Shown here in pieces: positions 50,479 through 63,310 of a DNA stretch of 64,000 nucleotides. The notes below the pieces were generated by a model that was not told the DNA's origin, ran no database searches, and worked only from the letters and a program-made list of their open reading frames with translations. Each line of letters begins with the position of its first letter. Position 1 is the first letter of the stretch. The position numbers were made by a program, and so were the translations under genes. This DNA comes from Stramonita haemastoma (taxonomy: Eukaryota > Mollusca > Gastropoda > Neogastropoda > Muricidae), in contig CM060329.1 in assembly GCA_030674155.1 (NCBI GenBank), positions 24,179,342-24,243,341 of the forward strand, given 5' to 3'.

Positions 50479-51568
50479 CATACAGTGCCATATTGTCTTG
50501 GTGCCTTGAGGTCTGTCAACCGTGCAAAAGTTGGGGTAGGACGGGCCTGCAAACTACTCTTTGGGTCCCGTTTTTGCCCCAAACCGCACCATTTTGGCCG
50601 GGGGGTGGGTATGCGTGCGCGCACGCGCACGCATCGAGGTGTTTGTCAGTGTGTTTGTTTGTGTGCGCACATGTGGAGGGGACCCTGCACTTGGCTGTGG
50701 TGCATGATATTGCTGTATATTGTCATTATTATTTTGCGCCCTGCTTGGTTTTTGTTGCGTACACCCTAGCACATTTCCTTGCAAGAAACTAGCTTTCCCA
50801 GCTCTTGAGGGCCGCGGAGTCGCCACGAGTCCGGCGCCACACACCTGGAAAATGGTGGGAGATGGTGTATGTATACAGTGCCATATTGTCTTTGTTCCTT
50901 GGGGTCTGTAACCGCGCAAAAGGTGGGGTAGGAATCGCCTGAAAACGACTCTTTGGTTCCCGTCCTTGCCCAAAACCGTACAATTTCTTCCGTAGGGTGT
51001 GTATGTGTGCGCGCACGCGCACGCGCGCAGGTGTTTGTTTGTGTGCACGAATGTTTAGAGGACCCTGCACTTGGCTGTGGTGCATGATATTGCTGTATAT
51101 TGTCATTATTATTGTGCGCCCTGCTTGGTTTTTGTTGCGTACACCCTAGCAGATTTCCTTGCAAGAAACTAGCTTTCTCAGCTTTTGAGGGCCGCGGAGT
51201 CGCCACGAGTCCGGCGCCACACACCTGGAAAATGGTAGGAGAGGGTGTATGCATACAGTGCCATATGGGCTTGGTGCCTTGGGTCTGTAACCGTGCAAAA
51301 GGTGGGGTAGGAATCGCCTGAAAACGACTCTTTGTGTTCCGTCTTTGCCCAAAACCGCACCATTTTGTCCGGGGGTGGGTATGCCTACGCGCACGCGCAC
51401 GCACACGCGTGCAGGTGTTTATCAGTGTGTTTGTTTGTGTGCGTGCATGTGGAGGGGACCCTGCACTTGGCTGTGGTGCATGATATTGCTGCTTATTGTC
51501 ATTATTATCGTGCGCCCTGCTTGGTTTTTGTTGCGTACACCCTAGCAGATTTCCTTGCAAGAAACTAG
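50479..51568 (-). repeat. 391-bp satellite family, inverted array 2, right part
   Basis: About three inverted monomers continuing the array interrupted by the LINE. It ends at ttgcaagaaactagg, where the compound unit begins. Confidence 0.85.
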
Positions 51569-52094
51569 GGGAGAGAAAAAACAGGTGTCGGTCCAAACAA
51601 AAGACTTCATGAGCTGTGGGGATTTCTGATGATCGTCATGCAAGCAGACTATAGAAAGGGAGATCATCTTTTAGCTTAAAACAATGTTAGTTTTATGTTA
51701 AATTATCAAAATTATGGTCTAAATCTATCATTTTTGACGTGTTGATTTCCACAACACTTTGCACCATGTCATGTTGATTCTACTAGGACAAAATGAAGGA
51801 AGTTTACCTGACGCCGTTTTATAGCATTACCATTTCACTGACAATAACTGTCAAACACCGTCTAGCCAAAAACAAAGCGGTTTAGTAGGTAATATATAAT
51901 AACAACTACCAGTTACAGTCGGTGGTCCGTTGTGGTACGAGAGTTATCGAAATTCAAAGTCAGGCATAGATGCGTAACTTGTACACTTCCGAGTGTTCAA
52001 AACGTTTCTGTAATTTCTCATCCACGTTTGGACCACTTCAAACAGAATTTTTGTTGGGTTTTTTTTTGTAAATAAGTATTGTTTCTTCAATTTG

Positions 52095-52320
52095 TTTTTT
52101 TATTTATTCTTTTATATCGAGGATTATGGAATAAGCACTCATGTGCTTTTTCACATCCAGTCCCCGTGTATATGCAGTTTTGTCAATCTTGTCATCTGCT
52201 CCCACTGGCACACAATGGCCTACTCTTCTGAAAAGCGGAACGGGATTTAACGTGTGCGCAAGATGTTCTACATGCGTTGGCACACAGGGCGGTTTATAGT
52301 CATCTCCAAAGGGCTTATTA
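52095..52320 (-). mobile_element. tRNA-derived SINE, truncated
   Basis: Nearly identical to 9540-9775, as expected from block duplication. Confidence 0.65.
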
Positions 52321-52344
52321 GTAAACATTTGTTGGGTCAGAGCA

Positions 52345-52847
52345 TACACTTGGATGATGGTGAGATTCTGGGGTTTTGCAGAGACTCTGATTGAGATGAG
52401 TCTGCTGGATATTGGTGTGCAGTTGATGATGCTTGACACAATCTCTTTCCTGACAATGAAGCCTACTCCGTGTTGGTGTAGTTTCTCATCTCCACTGTAC
52501 CATATTTTGTGGCCGTCTTGCGTGGTTGTTTCTCCGAAGCCAGTCCATCTGACTTCCGCAAGCCCTAGGATGTCCCATTTATACCTCTGTAATTCATGTG
52601 TGAGTTCCTGTACTCTTCCTGTTTGGTACAGAGTTCTAACATTCCATGTACCAATGGTTACCCCTTTAGCTGGAAGCTTTAGGGTTAGTTCTGCTCCAGT
52701 GGCACACTTGTCACTCCCACCCTGGAGGCTTGCAGTGGGTAGCGCGGTCGTTGTTGATCCGGGCCTCGACCGATCCGGCATGTGTTTCTGTTTTGCTTTT
52801 CTCATCATGTCCTTGCAGTGGGCTTGAGGAAGCTTGGTGGCGCCCAT
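52345..52847 (-). pseudogene. LINE endonuclease, amino part
   Basis: The complement encodes an exonuclease-endonuclease-phosphatase fold start: G-T-W-N-V-R-T (metal-binding Asn), L-A-E-V-R-W-T (catalytic Glu), then GVGFIVRKEI. It breaks at the target duplication, before the later catalytic Asp and His residues, so it is not functional. A region rich in Thr/Ser/Lys precedes it. Confidence 0.75.
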
Positions 52848-52972
52848 CTCCTCTCCAAGACTCCTACTGGTGATTAAGAATGCACCAGCCCCTCACAACG
52901 TTTCGCCCGCCAGTAGAAGCGGTTACCGGGGTGTGGGTGGGTTAAGGACCCGGACCCAGAAGTGAGAGTTGA

Positions 52973-53953
52973 GTGCCAAGTGAGGACCAGTGCTCCCGTC
53001 CATCCCGAGGGATGCTACTGCCAGGTTTACAAAGGTACCACCTCTCCTTAAGCACCCCATACAACCTCTTCCTCGAAAACATCATGACAGAGACACTGCA
53101 AAACCACCACACTTCCATCTCCATTGGTGGAAGACCCCTTTGCAACCTCAGATTTGCAGATGACATTGACCTCATGGGCAGCAGCAAACAAGAACTGCAA
53201 ATCCTCACAGACAGTCTAACAGACCGAGCGAGCGCATACGGCATGGAGGTCAGTACAGAGAAATCGAAGATCATGGTCAACAGCGCGAGTAATGACAGCA
53301 CGGAAATAAAGATGAATGGAGAAATATTGGAAGAGGTGAGCCAATTCAAATACTTAGGCTCCATCCTAACAAAAGATGGCACATCAAACAATGAGGTGAA
53401 AGCTCGCATTGCAACAGCAACATCTGCTCTAGTCAGACTCCAGAGGATCATCAGAAGCAACATCAGCTTCTGCACCAAATACCACCTCTACAAATCCCTC
53501 GTAATATCTATCCTCCTATATGGCTGTGAATCATGGACTCTGACAGCAGAGTTAGAGAGAAGAATCCAAGCATTCGAGAACAAGTGCCACAGAAGACTCC
53601 TCAAAATATCATACAAAGAACACAAGACCAATAAATATGTGAAAGAGGAAATCAAAAAGCGTGTGGGCCCCCAAGAGCCTTTGCTCTCCACCATAAAGAG
53701 GAGAAAACTGATGTGGTTTGGTCACACCACAAGACACAACACCCTAGCAAAAACCATCTTGCAAGGAACAGTCGAGGGCAAAAGAAGAAGAGGCCGCCAA
53801 AAGAAATCATGGGTTGACAACATCAAAGACTGGACTGCCCAACCCCTGCAACGCCTCCTACTAGCCACACAGGATCGTGAAGCATGGAAAAAGATCTCCG
53901 TTGCGTCTTCTCTCATGTCCCCCCTACGTCCTTTGGGACATGGGACTGAGTGA
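52973..53953 (+). pseudogene. Reverse transcriptase, carboxyl part, of the RTE-like LINE
   Basis: The open frame covers the catalytic F-A-D-D motif (about 53155-53166), thumb and carboxyl region of a non-LTR reverse transcriptase. The fingers and the endonuclease of the same strand are missing because the 5' part is inverted, so no active enzyme is encoded. The LINE reading begins at about 53056. The ORF upstream of that is read from inverted leader. Confidence 0.8.
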
Positions 53954-54234
53954 AGTGAAGTGAAGTTGGGTCAGGGGTCGGTGTCAGGTGTCAGCACTCG
54001 AAAGCTTTTTTTCTTTTTTTTTTACCTTCAGTCCCCATGTGTATGCAGTTTTTTATATATATTTTTCCTCTGCTATTATGCTTCTACAGCTGTGAAAATA
54101 ATAATTCCTGACCATAAGGACTTGTAGAAGAAAATGCACTGTGTGTTTGTGAAATGTGATAAATTCTATCATACGAATATATTTTTAAAAAACGAAAAAT
54201 CCGCACTTTTATTATCTAATCTTTATATCATATA

Positions 54235-54535
54235 TTCTTTTATTTTGAAGTTAATAGAATGAACTGTCGTGTGCTTTTTGACATCAAGTCTCCGTGTATA
54301 TGCAGTTTTGTAAATTTTATCAGCCGTTCCCACTGGCACACGATGGCCTTCTTTTCAGAAATATGGAAGGGATTTTAAGTGTGGGCAAGATGTTCTGCGT
54401 GCTTGGCACACAGGATCTCTGTTTATAATCTCATCCGAATGATCTATTGCAGAGGGGGGGAGGGGGAGTGGAGTCGGCACTGATGTTAACTCCAGAGGAA
54501 AAATCCTCTTGCACAGAGGTTCAAACCATTTGATA
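54235..54535 (-). mobile_element. tRNA-derived SINE, degenerate
   Basis: Corresponds to the copy at 7848-8165, including the G run (about 54455-54465) and the acagaggttcaaaccatttg end. Confidence 0.6.
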
Positions 54536-54644
54536 ATATTGTAATCGATTTCCTATTTGATTGGTCTTAGATATACCAGTAACCCACATGAATTTATCAT
54601 GTATTTTTTCGGATAAAAAAGTGTTTATATTCCTATCCATACAG

Positions 54645-54996
<352 letters not shown>

Positions 54997-55260
54997 CCTT
55001 AGTCTGGCGACCTTGGGGACACCCCTGAAGACTTGACAACCAGTTCCCTCCATTCGTCTCTCTGTTCTACCTTTCTCAAAATTGTGTTGAGTTCTAAGCC
55101 TGTCCATTCACTGATGTCCTCCCATCTCTTCCTTGGTCTGCCTCTTTTTCTTCCTCCTTGGACAGTGCCTTGCAGTACTGTTTTTGCTAGTCCTTTAGAT
55201 CTTGTGACATGCCGGCACCATTTAAGCTTAGCTTCTATTGATAGACGATTTTCGTAAAGA
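54997..55260 (-). mobile_element. LINE 3' end (same as 8547-8850)
   Basis: The complement carries the conserved GRPRKRWED-type end (ccaaggaagagatgggagg and neighbours) and terminates in gggatagatag. It is a duplicate of the earlier copy, with frame-breaking differences. Confidence 0.65.
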
Positions 55261-55939
55261 CCAATGGCTTGTATGTGTCACTAATGGATATTCCCACTAT
55301 GCGTAATATACTTCCTGGTAAAAAGTGTGACATATCTTAAGCTTTAAATAGCTTTAAATTTGTTGTTTCGAATAAACATCCAAGTGCTTCATATTCTTTG
55401 TGTTGAATATTGCTTAGTATCCTTTTCATCTTTCTAGGAAATAATGTTTATTTTAAGGGGAGGGGGGGAGAAAAAGCAGGTGTGGGTCCAAACAAAAGAC
55501 TTCATGAGCTGTGGGGATTTCTGATGATCGTCATGCAAGCAGACTATAGAAAGGGAGATCATCTTTTAGCTTAAAACAATGTTAGTTTTATGTTAAATTA
55601 CAAATTTATGTTAACATCATTTTGACGTGTAATTCACAAACTTTGCACCATTCATGTGATTCTACTAGGACAAAATGAGGATTACTGACCGTTATGCATT
55701 ACATTTCACTGACAAAACTGTCAAACACGCTAGCCAAAACAAAGCGTTAGTGTAAAATATAACAACTACCAGTTACATGGTGGTCCGTTGTGGTACAGAG
55801 TTATCGAAATTCAAAGTCAGGCATAGATGCGTAACTTGTACACTTCCGAGTGTTCAAAACGTTTCTGTAATTTCTCATCCACGTTTAACCACTACAAACA
55901 GAATTTTTGTTGGTTTTTTGTAAATAAGTATGTTTCTTC

Positions 55940-56165
55940 AATTGTTTTTTATTTATTCTTTTATATCGAGGATTATGGAATCAGCACGCATGTGCTTCTT
56001 TTACATCCAGTCCCGTGTGTATGCAGTTTGTCAATCTTGTCATCTGCTCCCACTGGCACAGCAATGGCCTTACTCTTCTGAAAAGTGGAACAGGATTTAA
56101 TGTGTGCGCAAGATGTTCTGCATGCGTTTGGCACACAGTGGCCCGTTTATAGTTCATATCCAAGT
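55940..56165 (-). mobile_element. tRNA-derived SINE, truncated
   Basis: Third version of the copy at 9540-9775, with extra small indels such as tgcgtttggcacacagtggc. Confidence 0.6.
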
Positions 56166-56339
56166 AAGGCTTATTGTAAACATTAGTTTGGGTCAGGTGG
56201 TGACGGGTTTTAATTTTTTTTCAGGAGGAGTCTTGTTAGTTTTATTTAGCAAACATAACTAATAAATTTGCAAGCTTGATATGAGTGTAGGCCTCAGTTG
56301 CATTCAGATAATAAGATTCCCTGCCCTGCCTGTGGATGA

Positions 56340-56700
56340 TTTATTTATTCATCTATTCATTTCTTTCGAGATAATGGAATAAACAGTCATGTGCTTACTT
56401 AACCGTCAGTCCCCATGTGCATGCAGTTTTGTCAATTTTGTCATCTTTTCCCATCGGCACACAACGGCCTACTCCTCCGAAAAGCGGAACGGGTTTTAAG
56501 TAACGTGTGCGCAAGATGTTCTGCGTGCGTTCGCACACGGGACCTCGGTTTACAGTCTCATCCAAAGGACTTTTGGGGGTGAGTGGAGTCGGCACTGATG
56601 TTAACTCCAGAGAACAAAAATCATCTCTAACGAGATTCGAACCCGGGGTCAGCAGATCACGAGCGCACCATATTACTCAAGCTAGCAGGCTATCCCATCC
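56340..56700 (-). mobile_element. tRNA-derived SINE, nearly full length
   Basis: Complement: B box ggttcgaatctcg-like (gagattcgaacccggggtca at 56630-56649), core ctcatccaaaggacttttgg, and 3' end tttcgagataatggaataaa. The head lies at about 56680-56700. Confidence 0.8.
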
Positions 56701-57530
<830 letters not shown>

Positions 57531-57539
57531 TAACCTACC

Positions 57540-57690
57540 GAAATGTCAACAGAACAAATACAACTGCATGCAGGAAAAAGGGGGGGAAATGGGTTGGCGC
57601 TGCACTTGTGGCGACGCGCTCTTCCCGGGGAGAGCAGCCCGAATTCCACGCAGAGAAATCTGCTGTGACATAAAGTGGTACAAAATACGA
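57540..57690 (+). mobile_element. Second SINE type, 3' fragment
   Basis: Carries gcaggaaaaagggg, gcgacgcgctcttcccgggg and ctgctgtgacataaagtgg, the 3' third of the element at 12340-12740. Confidence 0.7.
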
Positions 57691-58380
57691 AATACAAATA
57701 CATCCAAGACTTTGCATTTAGTTCGATAACTCTTGCACCACGACGAACCACTGATGGAACACACTACTGACAGATGATACCTGCTAGATCAATGTGTTTG
57801 CACGAAAAGTTGTTTAAATATTACGATTAATTTTGTTACCTAATATTAACACAATACATTGATTTATTCCTCCTTTCAAGTTGTTTGTGAATAAAACTAA
57901 GATTATATGCTTTACAATGGTATAGTAATACCAATTTTATAAATCAAGGTAAACTGATAATTTGGCCATAAGAAATGTTTTCTAAGCTTGACAATAATAA
58001 CAGGCTTCGCAATACTATCGTGGGGAGAGACGGCATGACGAGTATCGGGAATTCCCGAATGAGAAAGCACTATTGAGCTGTTTAGTTGTCTTTTCATTTT
58101 CACTGACGATGCTGCTACTCCAGCAGTTTTCGCTCAGACCAAATTAACTTATTCTAAGACTGAAAACTAAACCAACTAATACACAGCTTGAAGAATACCA
58201 AAAGTTACAATAGGATTATAAAAAAAATTAATCCAGAATAGGAGTAGCATATAGGATATACGCCACTTTCTTTCAAAGAAGTTTTAGCAATGGGCTAAGA
58301 CTTACGCACTTTACCTATCATAAAACTCAAAGTGGCTTTCAAACAGTTTGAAAATTTCTTTTCTATTGTTTGTTTTAATT
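57691..58380. other. AT-rich sequence, no gene seen
   Basis: No convincing ORF or repeat. A short stretch at about 58028-58075 (catgacgagtatcgggaattc) resembles the end of the LINE ORF at 61933, but too briefly to annotate. Confidence 0.5.
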
Positions 58381-59140
58381 TAGATTTGTGCATGTTTATT
58401 GCAGTGATCGTTATAATCAGCACTCGCCTATTGCTCCAGGCAGGCTAGGGTTAGGCTTGCCCACGTTGAGTACATTGAGTACATCGAGTAGGCTAGGCCT
58501 ACTAGGCCTATGTCCAGTAGGCTAGGCCTAGCCCAGGGCCCCAACTGGCGCGCGCGGCACCACTAGGCTAGCCTATCGTGCGCTGACATTTGCCGACTGC
58601 AGATTACTAGGCTATGTGAGCTGTTGCAGTGTGTGTAAATGTTCATCTTGACGTGAATAATTTCGATTTGTAAACATAATGCAAGTAGCTTCAGGTAAGC
58701 AAACGTATGTTTTCAATGTCTGTACATGTGCCCATGTTGAGATGGGATCTGACATAATAATGATGGTGACGGGTGGCTCCAGAGTTGGTTGGTGCCGGGA
58801 AGAGAGCTCTCAGAGGCCTGGGGCCTAACGGTCATTATTTTAAATTAGGCCTAAGTTGTGGTTTTCAGCAACTGGGTCTGCGTTGGCCAATAGCATAATG
58901 ACAAGGGAAGAAGAACATTATTCAGGATGTGGGAATCGCCGATGCTGATGCCAACTCAAACAACTCCATGCACGATGAAAAGTTTCCAAAACTTGAAGAA
59001 AGTTTGCGTGGTCTGCTGGGCTAGCCGCGTCAGAAACAGAGACTGAGGAGGTAGACGCCTAGGCCTAACTTACGCCTGCTGGCGACATGTTTACTTTGGC
59101 TAGCCTAGCTCAAGTCTACTAGGCTAGGCTAGCCGTGTGT
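58381..59140 (+). promoter_or_regulatory. GC-richer AGGCCTA-rich segment with a possible first exon
   Basis: taggcctactaggcctatg and related taggctagcc motifs cluster at 58430-58620 and 59040-59135. An ATG at 58679 begins five codons and runs into tcaggtaagc, a good donor (exon end 58694). This could be a promoter and first exon, or just a local motif-rich repeat. There is no transcript support. Confidence 0.2.
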
Positions 59141-59289
59141 GTGTGTGTGTGTGAGGGGGCTTGGAAGCGAGGAAGCAAAGAGAAGAATCCCATTCTGCTG
59201 ATGGAGGCCAACGGTCAGGGTCAGATGAAGAGTACACGTGCACTAAAGGCTAGCAGGGGGTTAAGAAAATGAAAACAAGCGCTGTCCCC

Positions 59290-59645
59290 CAAAGCGACAG
59301 GATAGACTAGTGGTCAGAAGAACATTGCGCTCGCTATTTGACGACCCAGGTTTGATTCCCGTTCGAGGGGATTTTTACCCTGAAGTTAACATCAGTGCTG
59401 ACTCCACTCTCCCCAAAAGTCCTTCGGATGAGACTATAAACCGAGGCCCTGTGTGCGAACGCATGCAGAATATCTTGCGCACACGTTAAATCCTGTTCCG
59501 CTTTTCGTAAGAGTAGGCCATTGTGTGCCAGCGGGAACAGATGACAAGATTTACAAAACTGCATACGCACGGGGACTGGACGTAAAAAGGCACATGAGTG
59601 CTTATTCCATTATCCTCGATACAAAAGAATAAATAAATAAATATG
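59290..59645 (+). mobile_element. tRNA-derived SINE, full length, plus strand
   Basis: Head gacaggatagactagtggtc, B box caggtttgattcc, core ccttcggatgagactataaa ccgagg, 3' end ttccattatcctcgat and an (AATA)n tail. Confidence 0.9.
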
Positions 59646-59732
59646 CTATCTGATACATCATTTTAAGGCGAAATGAACCATGATGCGGATGATGATGGAT
59701 GCTCAGTGTATTGAATGTGTGGACGATAGAGA

Positions 59733-60100
<368 letters not shown>

Positions 60101-60296
60101 TCTTCATTCTTTATATTTCAAGGCTTTGAGATAACCTTCACATACATTTTTTCCATCCGGCCATTGCCCTGAAATCCTAAAATCAAGACTGAAGGCTTCT
60201 TTCAAACCGTCTATTCTCAATGTCTAGATAGTCCGTGTTAATGAGAATTTCTCAGATTTCTGTATAAATAATACAGAATGTGTAGAGCTTATGGGA

Positions 60297-60595
60297 ACGG
60301 GATAGCTCAGTGGTCAGAGCACTCGCTTTCCCCAAGTTAAGGTTAAGCAGTATCGAGCGTGGTTGCCAAGTGGATGGGTGACCGTTTGCGCGCCTTGGCA
60401 TCAGTATAGTCCCCCTGCCCACCTAGCTGTAAATGGGTACCTGCTCTCTTTAGGGTCAGGGAAAGCTAAGCAGCGAGGGAGAGGAGATGGACACCGCCCT
60501 CAACATGCTGGCCCCTAGAGAAGCTGAGGTCTCTGATGCTTCATTCCCCTACGACCACATAGGTTATGGGACACCTTTACCTTTTACCTTATAGA
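60297..60595 (+). mobile_element. tRNA/5S-headed SINE, full length
   Basis: gggatagctcagtggtcaga head, then gttaagcagtatcgagcg and tggatgggtgaccg, gtaaatgggtacctg, and gaagctgaggtctctgatgc, ending in cctttaccttttacc. The least disturbed copy in the window. Confidence 0.9.
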
Positions 60596-60784
60596 GTTTG
60601 GATTTATTCTTACCGTTGTGTGTGTGTGGGGGGGGGGGGGGGAGGACTGGGGTTACGGGAATACTTTGGAAAGAGGCTACCACTATGAAGTTCTGAACTC
60701 AGCGGAGAGTGGTATACCATTGACCTCTTAAATCCAGTACGTATTTATGTCAAGGCCTGCTGAGTAGACTTGTCTGGAGTAAAA

Positions 60785-61135
60785 TTTGGGAACGGGAGAG
60801 CCTAGCGGTCAGAACATTGCGCTCTCAATCTGACGACTCGGTTCGATTCCTGTTCGAGGGGACTTTCCCCTTGAGCTGGCTCCACTCTCCCGAAAAGTCC
60901 ATCGGATGAGACAATAAACCGAGGCCCATGTGCGAATGAAAGCAGAACATCTTACGCACACACACGTTAAATCCTCTTCTGATTTTCGTAAGAGTGGGTC
61001 ACTGTGTGCTGGTGGGAAAAGATGACAAGATTTACCAAGCTGCATACACACGGAGACTGGATGTAAAGAAAAGCACATGGGTGCTTATTCCATTATCCAC
61101 GATATAAAAGAATCAATCAATCAATCAATCAATCA
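60785..61135 (+). mobile_element. tRNA-derived SINE, plus strand
   Basis: Head gggaacgggagagcctagcg, B box cggttcgattcctg, core catcggatgagacaataaac cgagg, 3' end ttccattatccacgat and an (AATC)n tail. A 10-20 bp block in the middle (the atcagtgctgac segment) is missing. Confidence 0.85.
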
Positions 61136-61404
61136 ATAACATCATTGGGATAAAAGCAAACCCTCGAGATGAACACGCACTGGATATAGCTAGACTCCTA
61201 TGTCACTGAAGTATAATGCAACCGTCATTAATAACAGTGGATATTGGAATGGACAAGCATCATTTTTACTGACTAATAATAGAATAGAACATTTCAAATG
61301 GTTTGAAAGCCACATCAAATTGTTAGAAAAATATTAATATGGCCTGTAGGTCCCAATCCATCCCGAAAACTACCTTGAAACAATTTATCAATTAATTTAT
61401 TTAT

Positions 61405-61640
61405 TTGTTTATTTTTTCAATTATTCTTTTATATCGAGGATAACGGAATAAGCTCTCGTGTGGGTTTTTTTACATCCAGCCCCCGTGTGTATGCGCTTTA
61501 GTAAATTTTGTCATTTGTTCCCACCAGCACACAATGGCGGACTCTTTTGAAAAGCAGAACAGGTTTTAAACGTGTGCACAAGATGTTTTGCCTGCATTTG
61601 GACAGGAAACTCGGTTCATAGTCCAAAATGTATATATTAA
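61405..61640 (-). mobile_element. tRNA-derived SINE, truncated
   Basis: tatcgaggataacggaataa end, cagcacacaatggcggactc block and tgtgcacaagatgttttgcc block. The head is absent. Confidence 0.65.
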
Positions 61641-61645
61641 AATAT

Positions 61646-61658
61646 TATAATAATAATG

Positions 61659-61732
<74 letters not shown>

Positions 61733-61760
61733 AAATTTTAATAAATAAATAAAATTTGAA
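61646..61760. repeat. (AAT)n microsatellite and AAATA repeats
   Basis: About 75 bp of aat units followed by taaataaataaaatttt repeated twice. Confidence 0.9.
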
Positions 61761-61932
61761 AAACGTGACATGCTGCAATCCTGTTAGGCCTAAATTTAGT
61801 TTTGATATTCCTTGTGCTGTGTATTGGTTGTTCTAGTTTTCCATCTTAGAAGAAGTTATATTTGGTTCGGAGCAATAACCCCTGGAACAGCACCGTCAGT
61901 GGATATGAAAAGGGAAGTAGAAAAATAACTGT

Positions 61933-63310
61933 TCAAGAGCTGTATACTGACTGTTCAATGGTTTCTCTTATGCCCGAATTCCCGATATTCGTCATGTCCT
62001 CTCTAGAAGCCTCTGTAGTCACGCAGAGCTGAGTTTTCTGGGCGAGGTTAGTCCACCACTCGTTTTGGATAACTCTAAGCTGGCGCTGGAGGTTGCTGCA
62101 TGTAAGGCGAAAGGCAGCTTTCTTTGCTGGACAAGATGGTTGTGCAAGATGAGCCTGGTGGGCACTTCTCTTCTTCGCCAGCAGATCTTGTATTTCTTGG
62201 TCATTTTCGTCGAACCAGTCCTTGTTCTTCTTGGTGGAAAAGCCCAAGACCTCTGCAGAGGTCTGCAGGATGGCGGTTTTTAGGCGGGTCCAGAGCGTTT
62301 CTGGACAGGGGTCAGAGGGGCAGTCCTCGACTTCCAGCTTTGACTGGAGGTTGGACTGTAGGTCAGCTTTCACTTCAGCGGACTTGAGGCTGCCAACCTG
62401 GAGTTTCTTTCTGGGGGGACCTCCTCGTTTTGGCTTGGGCTTGATGTGAAGGCTGAGGCTGCATCGCACGAGGCGGTGGTCTGTGTGGCATTCTGCACTG
62501 GGCATCACTCTGGTGTGCAAGACATCACTTTGGTCTTTCTGGCGCACTAAGACGTAGTCTATGAGGTGCCAATGTTTGGACCGAGGATGCATCCAGGTTG
62601 TTTTCAGACTGTCCTTCTACTGGAAGATTGTGTTAGTGATGATTAACTGCAGTTCAGTGCAGAACTCTAGCAGGAGACGCCCGTTGTCATTGCAATTCCC
62701 GACTCCATGTTTCCCCAGAACTCCCTTCCAGGCTTCTGAATCTCGGCCAACTCTAGCATTGAAATCCCCAAGGATAATGACCTTGTCGTCTGCAGGGGTG
62801 TTTCTTACCAGGCTGCGCAGGTCACAGTAGAACTTGTTCTTGTCTGCAGGGTCTGCTTGAAGAGTCGGGGAATACACACTGAAGAGAGTGATGTGCTGCT
62901 TGTTCTCCAGTGGCAGACGCATGGAGATGATACGGTCTGAATGACCTGTTGGTAAGTTCTCCAGCTTTGAGGCAATGGTGTTCTTGATCATGAAGCCTAC
63001 ACCTGAAAGGCGTCGTTCGGATTGGGGCTTGCCTGACCAGTATAAGGTGTAACCGGCGCCGTGTTCTTTGAGGCTACCTTCATCTGGGAAGCGGACTTCA
63101 CTAAGAGCCGCGATGTCGATATTTAGTCGCGAGAGTTCGTGTGCAACTAAAGCAGAGCCTCGTTCAGGACGGTTGCTATCTACTGTATCTAGCATGGTTC
63201 TGATGTTCCAGCACGCCAGTTTGAGACCTGTCACACCTTTGGAGGCAGGTGTGGAGCCACTTGACTTTGATTTTGTTGTTGCTCGACCGCTTGGAAAGAT
63301 GCCCGTTGAC
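61933..63310 (-). mobile_element. LINE 5' region: endonuclease ORF with one nonsense codon
   Basis: In complement, one continuous frame from about 63310 to 61933 encodes an exonuclease-endonuclease-phosphatase domain: ACWNIRTM (Asn), ALSEVRFP (Glu), SVYSPT, ILGDFNARVG (Asp/Asn), LIDYVLV and a terminal HTDHRLV (catalytic His). A TAG at 62617-62619 splits it where close relatives would have Gln, a C-to-T change. After the domain come a Lys/Pro-rich linker and a helical region. The expected reverse transcriptase is missing, because the sequence changes near 61930. No ATG opens the frame; an upstream TAG lies near 63312. It is a 3'-truncated relic. Confidence 0.8.

Larger units (their letters stand above)
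52331..53974 (+). mobile_element. RTE-like LINE with inverted 5' part and 10-bp target duplication
   Basis: gttgggtcag at 52331-52340 and 53965-53974 flanks the insertion. Its empty form is at about 9778-9787. 52341 to about 53055 is in reverse: the complement runs from 5' leader into an endonuclease (GTWNVRTLYQTGRVQ, AEVRWTGFGETTTQDG). From about 53056 to 53953 the plus strand encodes the reverse transcriptase end (NLRFADDIDLMGSS, GMEVSTEKSKIMV, YLGSILTKDG, YGCESWTLTA, RRKLMWFGHTTRHNTLAKTI, RGRQKKSWVDNIKDW), stop at 53951-53953, then a gtgaa-repeat tail. The middle of the element is missing. This is the structure left by twin priming. Confidence 0.85.

Noticed and set aside
58028..58075. Second fragment of the 61933 LINE
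   Set aside because: Only about 45 bases resemble the end of that ORF, with several mismatches; too short to call.
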